Shown here piece after piece: positions 34,104-43,374 of a stretch of 64,000 nucleotides of DNA; position 1 is the first letter of the stretch, and every line of letters begins with the position of its first letter. Made by a program: the position numbers and the translations under genes. This DNA is from Gymnodinialimonas ulvae (GTDB lineage Bacteria; Pseudomonadota; Alphaproteobacteria; Rhodobacterales; Rhodobacteraceae), in NCBI RefSeq assembly GCF_037543845.1, contig NZ_JBBIFX010000002.1, forward strand, positions 310,001 through 374,000, read 5' to 3'. Under the pieces are notes generated by a model that did no database searches, was not told the DNA's origin, and saw only the letters and a list, made by a program, of their open reading frames with translations.

Positions 34104-34697
34104 ATGATGCGTATGTTGCTGCCGGTTCTGCTTTTGTTGGTCGGCGTAGGTGGAGGGGTTGGAGCCGGGCTTGTTCTTGGCGGATCTGACACGTCTGCCG
34201 GCGCTGAAGAACATGTCGAAGAGGGTCACGAAGACGGATCGGACGACGGTCACGGCGATGGCCATGAGGCTGAACACGCCGGTGATGATGAGCACAATGG
34301 AGATGACGACCACGCCGGCGATGACGATCATGGGTCGGGAACGCCACCGCGTGTCGAGCAGACCGGCGAGGGTACGGAATTTGTTCGGCTCAATAATCAG
34401 TTCGTTGTCCCGATTGTCCGAAATGGCAACGTGAGATCGTTGGTTGTCATGGGTCTGACTGTTGAAGTGACGACAGGGCTGAACAGCGAGGTCTTCAATC
34501 AAGAACCCCGGCTGCGGGACAGCTTCCTGCGTGTCCTATTCGCCCATGCAAACGCGGGTGGTTTTGATGGCGTCTTCACGGAAGCGGCGGCCATGGCTCC
34601 ATTGCGGGAGGGTCTGCGCGAGGCGGCCCAGAGCATTCTCGGCCGGGCCGATGCATTTGATGTATTGATCACAGACATCACGCGGCAAGACGCCTGA
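34104..34697 (+). CDS. FliL-like protein with His/Asp-rich periplasmic linker
   Basis: This 197-residue protein has an N-terminal transmembrane segment (about 5-25). It is followed by a strongly acidic linker (about residues 35-77) that contains eight His interspersed with Asp, Glu and Gly, a composition typical of divalent-metal binding. A FliL-type domain then follows (FVRLNNQFVVPIVRNGNVRSL, then LRDSFLRVLFAHANAGGF). It is distinct from the second FliL gene at 43375-43884. It is the last gene of the flgB operon, 15 bases after flgH, and is convergent with the coiled-coil gene. FliL proteins ring the stator units; metal binding is my inference. Confidence 0.75.
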   Translation: MMRMLLPVLLLLVGVGGGVGAGLVLGGSDTSAGAEEHVEEGHEDGSDDGHGDGHEAEHAGDDEHNGDDDHAGDDDHGSGTPPRVEQTGEGTEFVRLNNQFVVPIVRNGNVRSLVVMGLTVEVTTGLNSEVFNQEPRLRDSFLRVLFAHANAGGFDGVFTEAAAMAPLREGLREAAQSILGRADAFDVLITDITRQDA

Positions 34698-34705
34698 CGC
34701 GCAAA

Positions 34706-35086
34706 CTACCGTAACTTGCGGCGGTCTTGCTCTTGCTTGGCCGCCGCCTTCTGTTTCTCGATCAGTTTACCGAGCACAAGGTCCCGGCCCACAGCTTTGG
34801 CGGCGGCCACTTTTTCCTTCTCGAATGCGACGCGCGCTCCTGCGAGTTGGCTCATCGCTGCCGCTTGCTGCTTACGAAGCCGCTCGGCTTGGGCCAGCAT
34901 GCTTCCGGCGACGGAAGGATCGACACTCGCGCGCATCAGATCCTTGCGGTGCGCGGCAATCCCCTCAACCTGGGTTTCGATGGCCCGAACCCGTGCACCC
35001 GCTAGCGCAACAGGTGAAAGTGCCTTGTCCGCCAGCAAAGATGTGATCGCTTTAAGGCGGTCCATCCGAACGTCCCTATTGCTCAT
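34706..35086 (-). CDS. Coiled-coil flagellar protein, possible FliJ counterpart
   Basis: I do not recognise this 126-residue protein by family. It is almost entirely alpha-helical and rich in Ala, Lys, Arg and Gln with heptad-like spacing (RVRAIETQVEGIAAHRKDL, LAQAERLRKQQAAAMSQLAGARVAFEKEKVAAAKA). It overlaps the flhB stop by 4 bases. Its size, charge and coiled coil resemble FliJ, the export-apparatus stalk that contacts FliI and FlhA; no other FliJ candidate is in this island. The call is inference from context and composition. Confidence 0.55.
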   Translation of the reverse strand: MSNRDVRMDRLKAITSLLADKALSPVALAGARVRAIETQVEGIAAHRKDLMRASVDPSVAGSMLAQAERLRKQQAAAMSQLAGARVAFEKEKVAAAKAVGRDLVLGKLIEKQKAAAKQEQDRRKLR

Positions 35087-36168
35087 CGCTGGGACCTCGC
35101 CTTCTTGCGCATCAAATCCGCGAACCGGATCGCCGCGGCAACGGCGCGATAATGGTCGGGCGGGATCGGGTTTCCGATCTCGATGGAGGCATGCAGCGCG
35201 CGCGCCGTCGGCGGGTCGGAAAAGATGGGAACGCCGCCTTCCGAAGCTGCTTCCCTGATCCGACGGGCAACCTCATCGACGCCTTTCGCAACGCAAATCG
35301 GCACACCGCCTTCGGATCGGTTCCATTTCAGCGCGACCGCATAGTGGGTTGGGTTCACGACGATCACATCAGCGGTCGGAACGTCAGCGATCATCTGGTT
35401 CATCGCGATGGATTGGCCCCTTTGTCGGCGCTCCTGTTTGAAATGGGGATCGCCTTCAGAGCTTTTCGTTTCATCAACCAGCTCCTGATAGGACATGCGA
35501 TTGCGCAGTTGCAGCTGACTCCATTCCCAAAACCAATCTGCGACACCAATCAGCGCAGTCATCCCGGCTATGACTGCAAGAAAATCAAGAGAAAGCTTCC
35601 CCAGCATCGCAAGGATTTGCCCTGGCGCGGCGTAAATCGACACCAGGATCGCCTCGGCGCGAGCCCAAAGGTAGAACGCGAGAAACAAGGATACCAGAAA
35701 CAGCTTCACGGCTGATTTCGCGAACTGGAACATGCCCTGTGAGCCGAACTTCTGCTTCGCATTCTCCAGAACCGAGATGCGGTTGGCTTTGGGCGCGAGC
35801 TTCGATGGGGTAAAAAGAAGCGCGCGTTGGGCAATCAGTGAGACAAGCAGCAACGCCGCGGGTATCAACGTGACAGCGGCCGCTGCAACAAGGGGCCCGG
35901 ACAACAAGCCGGCTGCGGGCACCGCCCCACCTGGGCTGAGGAGAGCTGGCGCCAATGTGTCAGCGCGTCCAAGGCTGGCATGTGTCAGCATCCCAATCTT
36001 GTCCATGATCCAAGGCGCTAGCATCGCGCCGGACAATAGGAATCCTCCGTATGCTACGGCGGTGTTGAGATCTGCCGATCGAACGATCTCACCTTTTTTT
36101 CGTGCCTCTTCCAGTTTTCGTGGCGTTGGGTCGAATGGCTTATCTGACGGGCTCTGCGAGTCGTCCAT
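35083..36168 (-). CDS. flhB: Flagellar export switch protein FlhB
   Basis: This 361-residue protein has an N-terminal four-helix membrane domain and a cytoplasmic autoprotease domain. The self-cleavage motif NPTH is present in VIVVNPTHYAVALKW (Asn near residue 272). The charged N-terminus DKPFDPTPRKLEEARKKGEIVRSADL is diagnostic. Two consecutive ATGs (36171 and 36168) overlap the fliR stop; the second has GGGAG seven bases upstream and is used here. Cleavage at NPTH switches export from hook to filament substrates. Confidence 0.95.
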   Translation of the reverse strand: MDDSQSPSDKPFDPTPRKLEEARKKGEIVRSADLNTAVAYGGFLLSGAMLAPWIMDKIGMLTHASLGRADTLAPALLSPGGAVPAAGLLSGPLVAAAAVTLIPAALLLVSLIAQRALLFTPSKLAPKANRISVLENAKQKFGSQGMFQFAKSAVKLFLVSLFLAFYLWARAEAILVSIYAAPGQILAMLGKLSLDFLAVIAGMTALIGVADWFWEWSQLQLRNRMSYQELVDETKSSEGDPHFKQERRQRGQSIAMNQMIADVPTADVIVVNPTHYAVALKWNRSEGGVPICVAKGVDEVARRIREAASEGGVPIFSDPPTARALHASIEIGNPIPPDHYRAVAAAIRFADLMRKKARSQR

Positions 36169-36938
36169 CATCGCGCTCCCAAGGGAGCCGCCAAAGCGCC
36201 TTCGAACGCGTTGAGCCAAACTGGCAAAATGAACGGCGTCGTGACCAACAAAAGTACCATCCCACCCCACGTGATGGCGGGGGCGCCCACGAAGGCGACC
36301 ATCAATTGCGGCATCGCTTTGTTAATGACACCGAGGGCCACGTTGTAGAGCAGCGATGCGATCAGGAACGGGGCAGCCAGCGACATCGCGAGTGAAAAGC
36401 TACTGCTGACTTGGGCGACGCCCCATCCAGCAAGATCCCGAGGCCCGGGAAGATCCCCAAATGGCAAGATCTCGTAGGAGCGAAGGAATGTCTGGACAAG
36501 GTGGAGATGCAAGCCGGACAACACTGCAAGGGTCAGCCCCCCCAGCATAAGGATCGCACCCATCGCAGGTAGCGGATCCGGGGTGGCGCCGCCCATGATC
36601 TGACTGAGTGATGTGGATTGTGCGGCAATTGTTCCGGCGATTTGAAGGGCATGTACGAGAAGCCGCAAAGCCAACCCGATGATCAGCCCCGAAATCGCTT
36701 CCGAAAAGAACGCCGTGGTTGGTGGAAGAACGTCAATCTGCCCAAGGGTTCCTTGCAACATCGGGGTCAGAAATACGGTAAACGCCAAGGCGACGCCCAA
36801 ACGGATGCGGATCGGGATCATCTGTTCCCCGAAGCCAGGCAAGACCATGAAGCAGGCACCGATCCTGAGGAAAACAGCCACAGCTGTCGCGAGCCAGATT
36901 TGCGAGATCGCCAGAATATCCGACAGTAGCGCTGTCAT
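36168..36938 (-). CDS. fliR: Flagellar export gate protein FliR
   Basis: This 256-residue polytopic membrane protein of the export gate has about six hydrophobic segments. Recognisable parts are VFLRIGACFMVLPGFGEQMIPIRIRLGVALAFTVFL near the start, LVHALQIAGTIAAQSTSLSQIMGGATPDPLPAMG in the middle and QLMVAFVGAPAITWGGM near the end. The start codon overlaps the flhA stop by 4 bases. Confidence 0.94.
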   Translation of the reverse strand: MTALLSDILAISQIWLATAVAVFLRIGACFMVLPGFGEQMIPIRIRLGVALAFTVFLTPMLQGTLGQIDVLPPTTAFFSEAISGLIIGLALRLLVHALQIAGTIAAQSTSLSQIMGGATPDPLPAMGAILMLGGLTLAVLSGLHLHLVQTFLRSYEILPFGDLPGPRDLAGWGVAQVSSSFSLAMSLAAPFLIASLLYNVALGVINKAMPQLMVAFVGAPAITWGGMVLLLVTTPFILPVWLNAFEGALAAPLGAR

Positions 36939-39010
36939 GGGGCGGCCAAACCCACCAGCGACGGTTTTGCGTCGAGCCCGATTTCCTCGAATGACAAAAC
37001 CGGATTTGGAATCCCTCGCGCGGTCAGGACGGTTCGAAGAAAACGCCGTCTCATCGCAGATGTCACAACGGCGGGGTAGGTGCCTTTTGCGCTAGCGGTG
37101 GCGACCTTCTCGCTTACCGATTTCGCAAGCGCGTTGAATTCGTCTGGCGGAAGGGCCACTTCGGGCAACCCTGCGTCGCCGCCGATCTGATATTTCAGAA
37201 AGACATCTTCCCAGTCACTGGACAATTGAACCAGGGGTAGAGTTCCGTCGGTGCGCCGGATCTCGGCAATCAGCTGGAAGCCAAGACGCTGCCGCACGTG
37301 TTCGCAGATCATTTCCGGCTGGGACGACGCGCCGCGCGATTCCGCGATTGCCTCAAGGATGAGCGGTAGGTTTCGGATTGAAACCTGTTCGGCCAACAAG
37401 AGCCGCAAGATGGTGTGAAGCAAGTCAAGCGGCACCTTGTCGGGGACCAACTCGTTCAGAAGACGGCGGTTTTCCTCGGATCGGGTGCCGTCGGACAAAG
37501 TAACGAAAGCGTCGAGCTGCCGTTGCAATGTCTTGAAGGTCATGAGGCGGGAGAGGTTGCGTTTCAGAACCTCCAAGAGATGTGTCGCCAGAACTTCAGA
37601 TGGCGTGACAACAGTCATGCCCGCCAGCGCGGCGCGTTCGCGATCAGCGGGACTGATCCATCGGGCTGGCGCGCCATAGACCGGTTCCGAAGTGTCCAAG
37701 CCTTCCGGCAGATCAACCGCGCCATCCTGGGTCAGCATCAGCACATGGGCCGGTTTGAGGGTTGTTGTTGCATGCTCAACACCCAGCAAGCGGATGGAAT
37801 ATGTGCCGGGCGGCAAGTCCCCGCGATCAGTCAGGCGCATCTCAGGCAAAAGGACCCCGAACGCACGGGCAACGTGCTCCCGCATATTCTTGACCCTCGC
37901 GTCAAGCCCGGTCGCGGGGTCAAGCGCAAGGCTGACGAGGTCGGGGGCAAATTCCACATGAATGTCATCAACATCCAGCAGATCACCGGTCGATGCGAGG
38001 CCTTCTTCCGCAGCTTCCAAAGCAGGGACCTCGGGCAGCTCTTCGGCTTTCATGGCTTTCATGCGCCACCAGGCTGCCGTACCCAAAGCGACTGAACCAA
38101 GCAGAAACGGAAACACGGGAAGGCCGGGAACGAGTGCGAAGATACCCATCAGAATCCCGACCGTGGCGAGGGCCGAAGGGTGCTTGCCCAGTTGCGACAG
38201 AAGGGCGGTATCCGTGGCACCCGTTGCGCCGCCGCGCGCCAACAGCAACGCGGACGCGATGGCGATGATCACTGCGGGGATCTGGCTGACAAGGCCGTCG
38301 CCGACCGTGAGGATGGTGTAGGTTTCAAACGCCTGACCGATCGGCATACCATGGAGTGTCGTTCCGATAATCAACCCCACCACGAGGTTCAGCAGGGTAA
38401 TGAGCAATCCCGCAATCGCATCGCCTTTCACGAACTTTGACGCACCATCGAGTGACCCGAAAAAGGTTGTCTCCGCTTGCTCTCGCTCTCGCCGTTCCTT
38501 GGCTTCGGTGTGATCGATGGCTCCGGCGGCCATGTCGCTGTCGATGGCCAGCTGTTTGCCCGGCATCCCATCGAGGGCGAAACGGGCCCCCACCTCGGCC
38601 ATGCGGGCGGCGCCCTTGTTGATGACGATAAAGTTCACGATCAACAAAACGCAGAAAATGACCAGGCCCATCACCACCGAGCCTCCGATGACAAACATAG
38701 CAAAGCCTTCGATCACCCCACCTGCGGCGTCAGTTCCCGTATGACCCTGACCGATGATCAGTTTCGTCGAGGAGACATTGAGCGACAGTCTGAGCATCAA
38801 CGACGCCAAGAGAACCGTCGGGAAGGCAGAAAAATCCAAGGGGCGTTCTATGAACAACGTCACTGTGAATATGAGGATCGCCAAACCGAAGGATGCGGCG
38901 AGGCCAAGGTCGAGGATAATCGACGGAACCGGTAGGATCATCATGATGATCACAGCCATCAGCGCGAGCGCAAACAGAATGGTCGGATGGAATATGGCCC
39001 GCGCGTTCAT
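36935..39010 (-). CDS. flhA: Flagellar export gate protein FlhA
   Basis: This 691-residue inner-membrane protein has about eight transmembrane helices and a large cytoplasmic domain forming the nonameric docking ring for substrates and chaperones. The FHIPEP-family signature is visible in RPLDFSAFPTVLLASLMLRLSLNVSSTKLI. The cytoplasmic FHIPEP loop (GARFALDGMPGKQLAIDSDMAAGAI) follows. The length is standard. It is preceded by 109 bases without a gene, then the 732-aa exported protein. Confidence 0.96.
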   Translation of the reverse strand: MNARAIFHPTILFALALMAVIIMMILPVPSIILDLGLAASFGLAILIFTVTLFIERPLDFSAFPTVLLASLMLRLSLNVSSTKLIIGQGHTGTDAAGGVIEGFAMFVIGGSVVMGLVIFCVLLIVNFIVINKGAARMAEVGARFALDGMPGKQLAIDSDMAAGAIDHTEAKERREREQAETTFFGSLDGASKFVKGDAIAGLLITLLNLVVGLIIGTTLHGMPIGQAFETYTILTVGDGLVSQIPAVIIAIASALLLARGGATGATDTALLSQLGKHPSALATVGILMGIFALVPGLPVFPFLLGSVALGTAAWWRMKAMKAEELPEVPALEAAEEGLASTGDLLDVDDIHVEFAPDLVSLALDPATGLDARVKNMREHVARAFGVLLPEMRLTDRGDLPPGTYSIRLLGVEHATTTLKPAHVLMLTQDGAVDLPEGLDTSEPVYGAPARWISPADRERAALAGMTVVTPSEVLATHLLEVLKRNLSRLMTFKTLQRQLDAFVTLSDGTRSEENRRLLNELVPDKVPLDLLHTILRLLLAEQVSIRNLPLILEAIAESRGASSQPEMICEHVRQRLGFQLIAEIRRTDGTLPLVQLSSDWEDVFLKYQIGGDAGLPEVALPPDEFNALAKSVSEKVATASAKGTYPAVVTSAMRRRFLRTVLTARGIPNPVLSFEEIGLDAKPSLVGLAAP

Positions 39011-39119
39011 TTATCCGAACTCGCCAAGTTAAAGGGTGGGCGCGGATCCGAAATGCGGAGGCATTGATGCAAATTCGATGAAAGGATGAAAAGCATTCTA
39101 CTATTTCCAAGTTCTTGCA

Positions 39120-41318
39120 TCATTGAGGGTTTGGGTCGTTAAGAAGTGCTGCAATCGCTTCACGAAGTGATTGACTGTCCGCCACGGTGGCATCGAGCGC
39201 GGCGAGATCCTGTTGGATCGTGTCAGGGGGTCCTGCTTCGGAAGAGCGCGCGGCCATACGTGTAGCCACGTCTGCGTGTGGACCTTCAGTCAATTCGGCC
39301 AAGTTTGACCAATCCGCGGATTCCCAAGCCTCGGTCACTGGGTCCGGCAAGCCAAGTTCGTCATCTTCCCGGATTGGCAAAATGAGCGGTCGGCGAACAT
39401 CGCGCAGGATCTGTGCTGCCTCGTAGAGACCTTCGTCGCGCAGCAATCCGATGGCTGCGACTTGCGCGCGACCTGCATCCGATCCTTCGGGCCGCCACTC
39501 TGAGCCGAATGTATAGGCCAAGATGAGCAAGCCTGCGGTGTCTTCGACCGCGACCCGTTCTGCTATTAGCTCGGTCAAGGCGGCCTCCCGGGCGCTTCCT
39601 GCACGGGCGGGGTCGCTCAGCATGGAAAGTGCTGTGTCTGGAGCCCCAAGTGCTGCGTAGCCAAGGAGGGTTTCTTGCCAGAGAAGAGCGCTCCGTGGCC
39701 CATCCCCGGTCTCCCGAAGAAGGGCTTGAGCTGCAGTAAGACGCTCCATCGTCGGCAACACGCCAGCGCTTCGATCAAAAGCGAGGGCTTGGGCCATCGT
39801 TTCAACCGCATTCGCCCCGCCATTGGTGAGCATGTCGGACAGGGCGGTTCGGGTTTCCTCTTCGGTTGAGGCAAGAGAAATACCGAGATCTAGATCGAGA
39901 AATTGCAGTTCTGCTGCGGCGACCCGTCCACCACGATGCAGGATTTCACGCACATTGCGCGCGGCTGGTCCATGCCTTTCGGAGTGCAATCTGCGTGCCA
40001 GCCTTGGACCCAGAAGGTCTCGCAGATGCGCCGGTAATTCGGAAAATGCGCGCTGTATCGCAGCGATATCATCGCTGTTGAGATCAACTTCCACGGCACC
40101 GGCCACATAGCGCCACAAAAGCTCACCCGGAGAGCAATCGGCCGTTGATGTGACCTGGACAAAATCTGCGGTTTCGGAACCGTCGACCAATTCGGCGATG
40201 TTCAGAAAGTCTTGCGGCGGCTCATCCATTTGCAGCAACCAATGCTGCGCCTCGGCCCCAAATCCATAATAAAGGTAGTAACGGGCCAGCGCCTCCGCGC
40301 CGTCCTGGGTCATGGCATCCCGCTCATCGAAAAGGGCAAGGCGACGCTCCCCCAAACCCTGTTCGAAACTCTCGGTTTCGGCCCATTCACGCGCATCGAA
40401 CGGCTCGGCGCGGCAGGCGCCTGGAACGTCGGCAACCGCGAGAGGTGTATCGAAAGAAACCGCCGGATCCAGCGCGGTATGTGTGCGAACCGGAAGCTCA
40501 TCTGCGCTGGGGTGAGGGGTCCGGGTTTCATGATGATCGGCCGTCGTCTCATGTGAACTTTCGTGCGCTTCTTCGGCGTGCGTATCGGGAGCGACGGTTT
40601 CTGGGGCGCCGGTGCTCACCGGATCAGCGAAACTTTGCGATTGGCCAAGAGACGCTTCCAGCAAACCTGACGCAGCCGCCCGGGCCAATTGTTCGGCCAT
40701 GATTTCTGCGGCTTCTTCAAGGCTCGGGTTTTGCGTTGGCACGCTTGTCGTCAAGCCTTCATCAGGCGTCGCTTGCTCGACTTCTGAAGGGACGAAGGGG
40801 GTGTTGTTGAAATCCGGTAGCTCGGTTGGCGCGCGCAAAAGATCTGCCAGTTGCGGCAAAGCTTCGGCTGCGCGCTGCCTGTCATCTGACGCGGCAACTT
40901 CGTCTTCGAATTCTGGTTCAGTCTGTGTAGCGTCGGCTTCGGTTTCGGCTTGGACGGTGGCCGGGTCAGGGTCAGCGATGTCCAGAACAAGGTATTCCTC
41001 CTGATGCCGGAAGCCGGTGATTTGGCAAGGGCAGGCGAGTGAAAGCGTCAGGCTACCGCCAGCGGAGGTAAGGGCGGCAAGCCTGTTGCGTTGAATGAGG
41101 TCAAACGCTGCAGAAGTATCAAACGCGTCCACGGCTGGATCGACCGTCAAAAGGTACGTGCGTGGATCGCTTTGGACGATATCCCACTCTCGATCTGCGC
41201 CGATGGAAAGGACCAACCGCGTGAACCCACTGTGATCGCCCGATTGAACGCGCAATGTCTGGGACGATGCGCTGTGAGCGACAATTGCCGAGGTCAGGGC
41301 AAGGACGAGCGCGCGCAT
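39120..41318 (-). CDS. Large exported protein of the flagellar motor operon (uncharacterised)
   Basis: This 732-residue protein has a signal peptide (MRALVLALTSAIVAHSASSQ). An N-terminal AMIN-like beta domain (about residues 20-120: LRVQSGDHSGFTRLVLSIG ... YLVLDIADP) follows. A long acidic low-complexity linker (about 125-290) includes a His-rich patch near 245-270. The C-terminal half is helical and Ala/Leu-rich, with repeat-like periodicity suggestive of TPR or SEL1-type units. It lies between motA and flhA, its start overlapping the motA stop (ATGATG). It may be the periplasmic stator-associated protein of this motor, analogous to MotC/MotK-type proteins described in Alphaproteobacteria; I cannot confirm homology from sequence alone. 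Confidence 0.65.
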   Translation of the reverse strand: MRALVLALTSAIVAHSASSQTLRVQSGDHSGFTRLVLSIGADREWDIVQSDPRTYLLTVDPAVDAFDTSAAFDLIQRNRLAALTSAGGSLTLSLACPCQITGFRHQEEYLVLDIADPDPATVQAETEADATQTEPEFEDEVAASDDRQRAAEALPQLADLLRAPTELPDFNNTPFVPSEVEQATPDEGLTTSVPTQNPSLEEAAEIMAEQLARAAASGLLEASLGQSQSFADPVSTGAPETVAPDTHAEEAHESSHETTADHHETRTPHPSADELPVRTHTALDPAVSFDTPLAVADVPGACRAEPFDAREWAETESFEQGLGERRLALFDERDAMTQDGAEALARYYLYYGFGAEAQHWLLQMDEPPQDFLNIAELVDGSETADFVQVTSTADCSPGELLWRYVAGAVEVDLNSDDIAAIQRAFSELPAHLRDLLGPRLARRLHSERHGPAARNVREILHRGGRVAAAELQFLDLDLGISLASTEEETRTALSDMLTNGGANAVETMAQALAFDRSAGVLPTMERLTAAQALLRETGDGPRSALLWQETLLGYAALGAPDTALSMLSDPARAGSAREAALTELIAERVAVEDTAGLLILAYTFGSEWRPEGSDAGRAQVAAIGLLRDEGLYEAAQILRDVRRPLILPIREDDELGLPDPVTEAWESADWSNLAELTEGPHADVATRMAARSSEAGPPDTIQQDLAALDATVADSQSLREAIAALLNDPNPQ

Positions 41319-42184
41319 CATGCGGCTTGCTTGAGGCCGCGTAACGCCTCTTCCAGATCGTTGAAATTCGGGCGCATATGGTGGGGGGCGTTCTGGCGGC
41401 CGACCTCGATGCATATATTTGTTGCGTGGTTGTGGAGGTTTGCGATGAGGACCTCGCGGATTAAAAGATAGAATTGGTGATCCTCTTCGATTGCCCCTTT
41501 CATCTTGGATGCAAAGGGGCCCACGAAACCGTATGCCAAGAACACGCCGAGGAACGTCCCGACAAGCGCACCGCCAATCAGGCCGCCAAGAACTTCTGGT
41601 GGTTGGTCAATCGACGCCATCGTCTTGATGACGCCCAAAACGGCGGCGACGATCCCGAGTGCGGGCAAGCCGTCGGCCACGGTTTGCATCGCGTGGCTGC
41701 CATGCATTTGATGATGCACATTCTGTTCGAGTCGCTTGTCTAGAACCTCTTCGACCTGATGCGGATCGTTGTAATTCATCGCCGCCGCGCGCATCGTGTC
41801 GCAGATCAGTTCGACCGCTTCGTGATCGGCCAGGATTCGGGGATAGCGGCCAAAGATTTCGGACTCGCCGGGGTTCTCTATATGTTCCTCTACGGCCACC
41901 GCGTTCTGTCGCTGTAGGCGGATTAATTCGAAGAGCAGACACAGGAGTTGTTGGTAGTCCTCGTCCTTCCAAGAGGGGCCCTTGAAGACCTTCTTCAAAC
42001 CACTCAGCGTGGCCTTGATCGTGCCCTTGTCGTTTGAGATCAGGAAGGCCCCCAGGGCGGCGCCGAGGATCATCATCATTTCGAATGGCAACGCCTTGAT
42101 AATGATGCCGAATTTGCCACCAGCGAGCTTGTAGCCGCCAAACACCATTCCCAAGACGACCAGAATTCCTACGATTCCGAGCAT
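41318..42184 (-). CDS. motA: Flagellar motor stator protein MotA
   Basis: This 288-residue MotA/TolQ/ExbB-family protein forms the stator pentamer around MotB. The transmembrane helices LGIVGILVVLGMVFGGYKLAGGK and GLPALGIVAAVLGVIKTMASIDQPPEVLGGLIGGALVGTFLGVFLAYGFVGP include the Pro residues of the proton path. The cytoplasmic loop with charged residues (QLLCLLFELIRLQRQN) is typical. It is unusual that motA is not next to motB, which is 11 kb away beside flgE. It overlaps the 732-aa protein gene. Confidence 0.95.
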   Translation of the reverse strand: MLGIVGILVVLGMVFGGYKLAGGKFGIIIKALPFEMMMILGAALGAFLISNDKGTIKATLSGLKKVFKGPSWKDEDYQQLLCLLFELIRLQRQNAVAVEEHIENPGESEIFGRYPRILADHEAVELICDTMRAAAMNYNDPHQVEEVLDKRLEQNVHHQMHGSHAMQTVADGLPALGIVAAVLGVIKTMASIDQPPEVLGGLIGGALVGTFLGVFLAYGFVGPFASKMKGAIEEDHQFYLLIREVLIANLHNHATNICIEVGRQNAPHHMRPNFNDLEEALRGLKQAA

Positions 42185-42226
42185 TGCGGATTCTCCTGCA
42201 TATCAATCTGGTTTGGCAGTCAGAGA

Positions 42227-42844
42227 TTAAGAATCCGTGTCTGCCGCGGGCCCGTTGTCCGGGTTTTCCAGTGTTGGAGCACCTGCGTTCCGGGTCGCGA
42301 TCACGACCGAGACAGCGTAGGCGTAGGCTGGGTCCAGTTCGGACATGATCGCAGCACTCGCGGCAGGCGACATGCGCGTCAGGAAACCTGCCGCGAAATT
42401 CGGGTCCATTTGGGCGAATAGGGCTGCCGTTTGATCCGGGCCCATGGTCTCATAGACTTCGGTCAGCCGGGCCAGATCGCCCTCTGCGGCGGTATCCGAT
42501 ACCTGAATTAGAGCCTGCAATCGTTGTTCCGCAGCCTCCAATGCCGCAAGGCGTTCATCGATCAGCACTTGGGCAACGTCGACGGCGCGTTCCCGGTCAT
42601 CGAGTTCGGCTTCGCGTGCCGCAAGGCGATCCCGTAACATCGTCACTTCGTCCATCGCAGCGCGTAACGGCGATGTCGGACCCATCACTGAAGGCATGGG
42701 TTCGGGATCGGACGCGGACGCCGACGTGACGAATTCAAGCTCCATTGTCCCGAGACGCAACACGATGGACGCTGCAAAAATAATACCGAGTGTAACGAGG
42801 AGACTCCCGCGCTTCAGTTGCCTGGTTTTCTTCTTTTTTGCCAT
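42227..42844 (-). CDS. motE: MotE family flagellar protein
   Basis: This 205-residue protein has a single N-terminal membrane segment (about 15-32), a coiled coil (about 65-115: MLRDRLAAREAELDDRERAVD, RLAALEAAEQRLQAL) and a C-terminal MgtE-N-like domain (LTEVYETMGPDQTAALFAQMDPNFAAGFLTRMSPAASAAIMSELDP). This layout fits MotE, the periplasmic chaperone described for MotC stability in Sinorhizobium. It is 2 bases from the DUF6468 gene and 42 bases before motA, supporting a motor role. Confidence 0.8.
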   Translation of the reverse strand: MAKKKKTRQLKRGSLLVTLGIIFAASIVLRLGTMELEFVTSASASDPEPMPSVMGPTSPLRAAMDEVTMLRDRLAAREAELDDRERAVDVAQVLIDERLAALEAAEQRLQALIQVSDTAAEGDLARLTEVYETMGPDQTAALFAQMDPNFAAGFLTRMSPAASAAIMSELDPAYAYAVSVVIATRNAGAPTLENPDNGPAADTDS

Positions 42845-42846
42845 GA

Positions 42847-43374
42847 TCAGACTGCCAAAGGCCTGCGATGCCGGAACAAGGGCGCTGGCACCGTTTCATT
42901 TGATTGAGACGCGTCCGCTGCTGCCCGTCGCGACCCAAAGATCGGGGTCACATCGGATACTGGGGCTTCTTCGGTGACGGGCTCCTGAGACGCGGGTTCA
43001 ACGATCTGGTGGGATTCTGATGCGGGTGGGATTTCGGCACTGATTTCTGGGTCGGTGGTCTGTGCCGCGATCGCCTCTTCTGCGAAATCGTGGCAGGCGG
43101 CGATCATCATCTCCAACTCAGTCGAAATGTCGCGTGCCTGATGCACTAGATCATGGAGCTGTTTTCCGGCCCCATCTGAGCCCGCTTTTGCCTCTCGCAA
43201 GGCGGCTTTCATTTCGTCGACCTGGCTCGACATGACCGCAATGGCTCCGCCCAAACCCTTGTCGAAACTTGTTAAACGATTAAGCCTGCGAGACAGCACC
43301 ATGCAGTAGCCCATGGCCCCAAGGCTTGCGAGGATCACCAGAATATCGGCGCCGTAGTTTAAGAGAATAGTCAT
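42847..43374 (-). CDS. DUF6468 family membrane protein
   Basis: This 175-residue protein has one N-terminal transmembrane segment (about 5-25: YGADILVILASLGAMGYCMVLSRRLNRL). The domain that follows (LTSFDKGLGGAIAVMSSQVDEMKAALREAKAG) is typical of DUF6468 proteins of alphaproteobacterial flagellar loci. The C-terminal 70 residues are Pro/Glu-rich and disordered. It starts directly after the fliL stop. Some family members are linked to flagellum positioning in Caulobacter, but I do not assign that here. Confidence 0.75.
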   Translation of the reverse strand: MTILLNYGADILVILASLGAMGYCMVLSRRLNRLTSFDKGLGGAIAVMSSQVDEMKAALREAKAGSDGAGKQLHDLVHQARDISTELEMMIAACHDFAEEAIAAQTTDPEISAEIPPASESHQIVEPASQEPVTEEAPVSDVTPIFGSRRAAADASQSNETVPAPLFRHRRPLAV

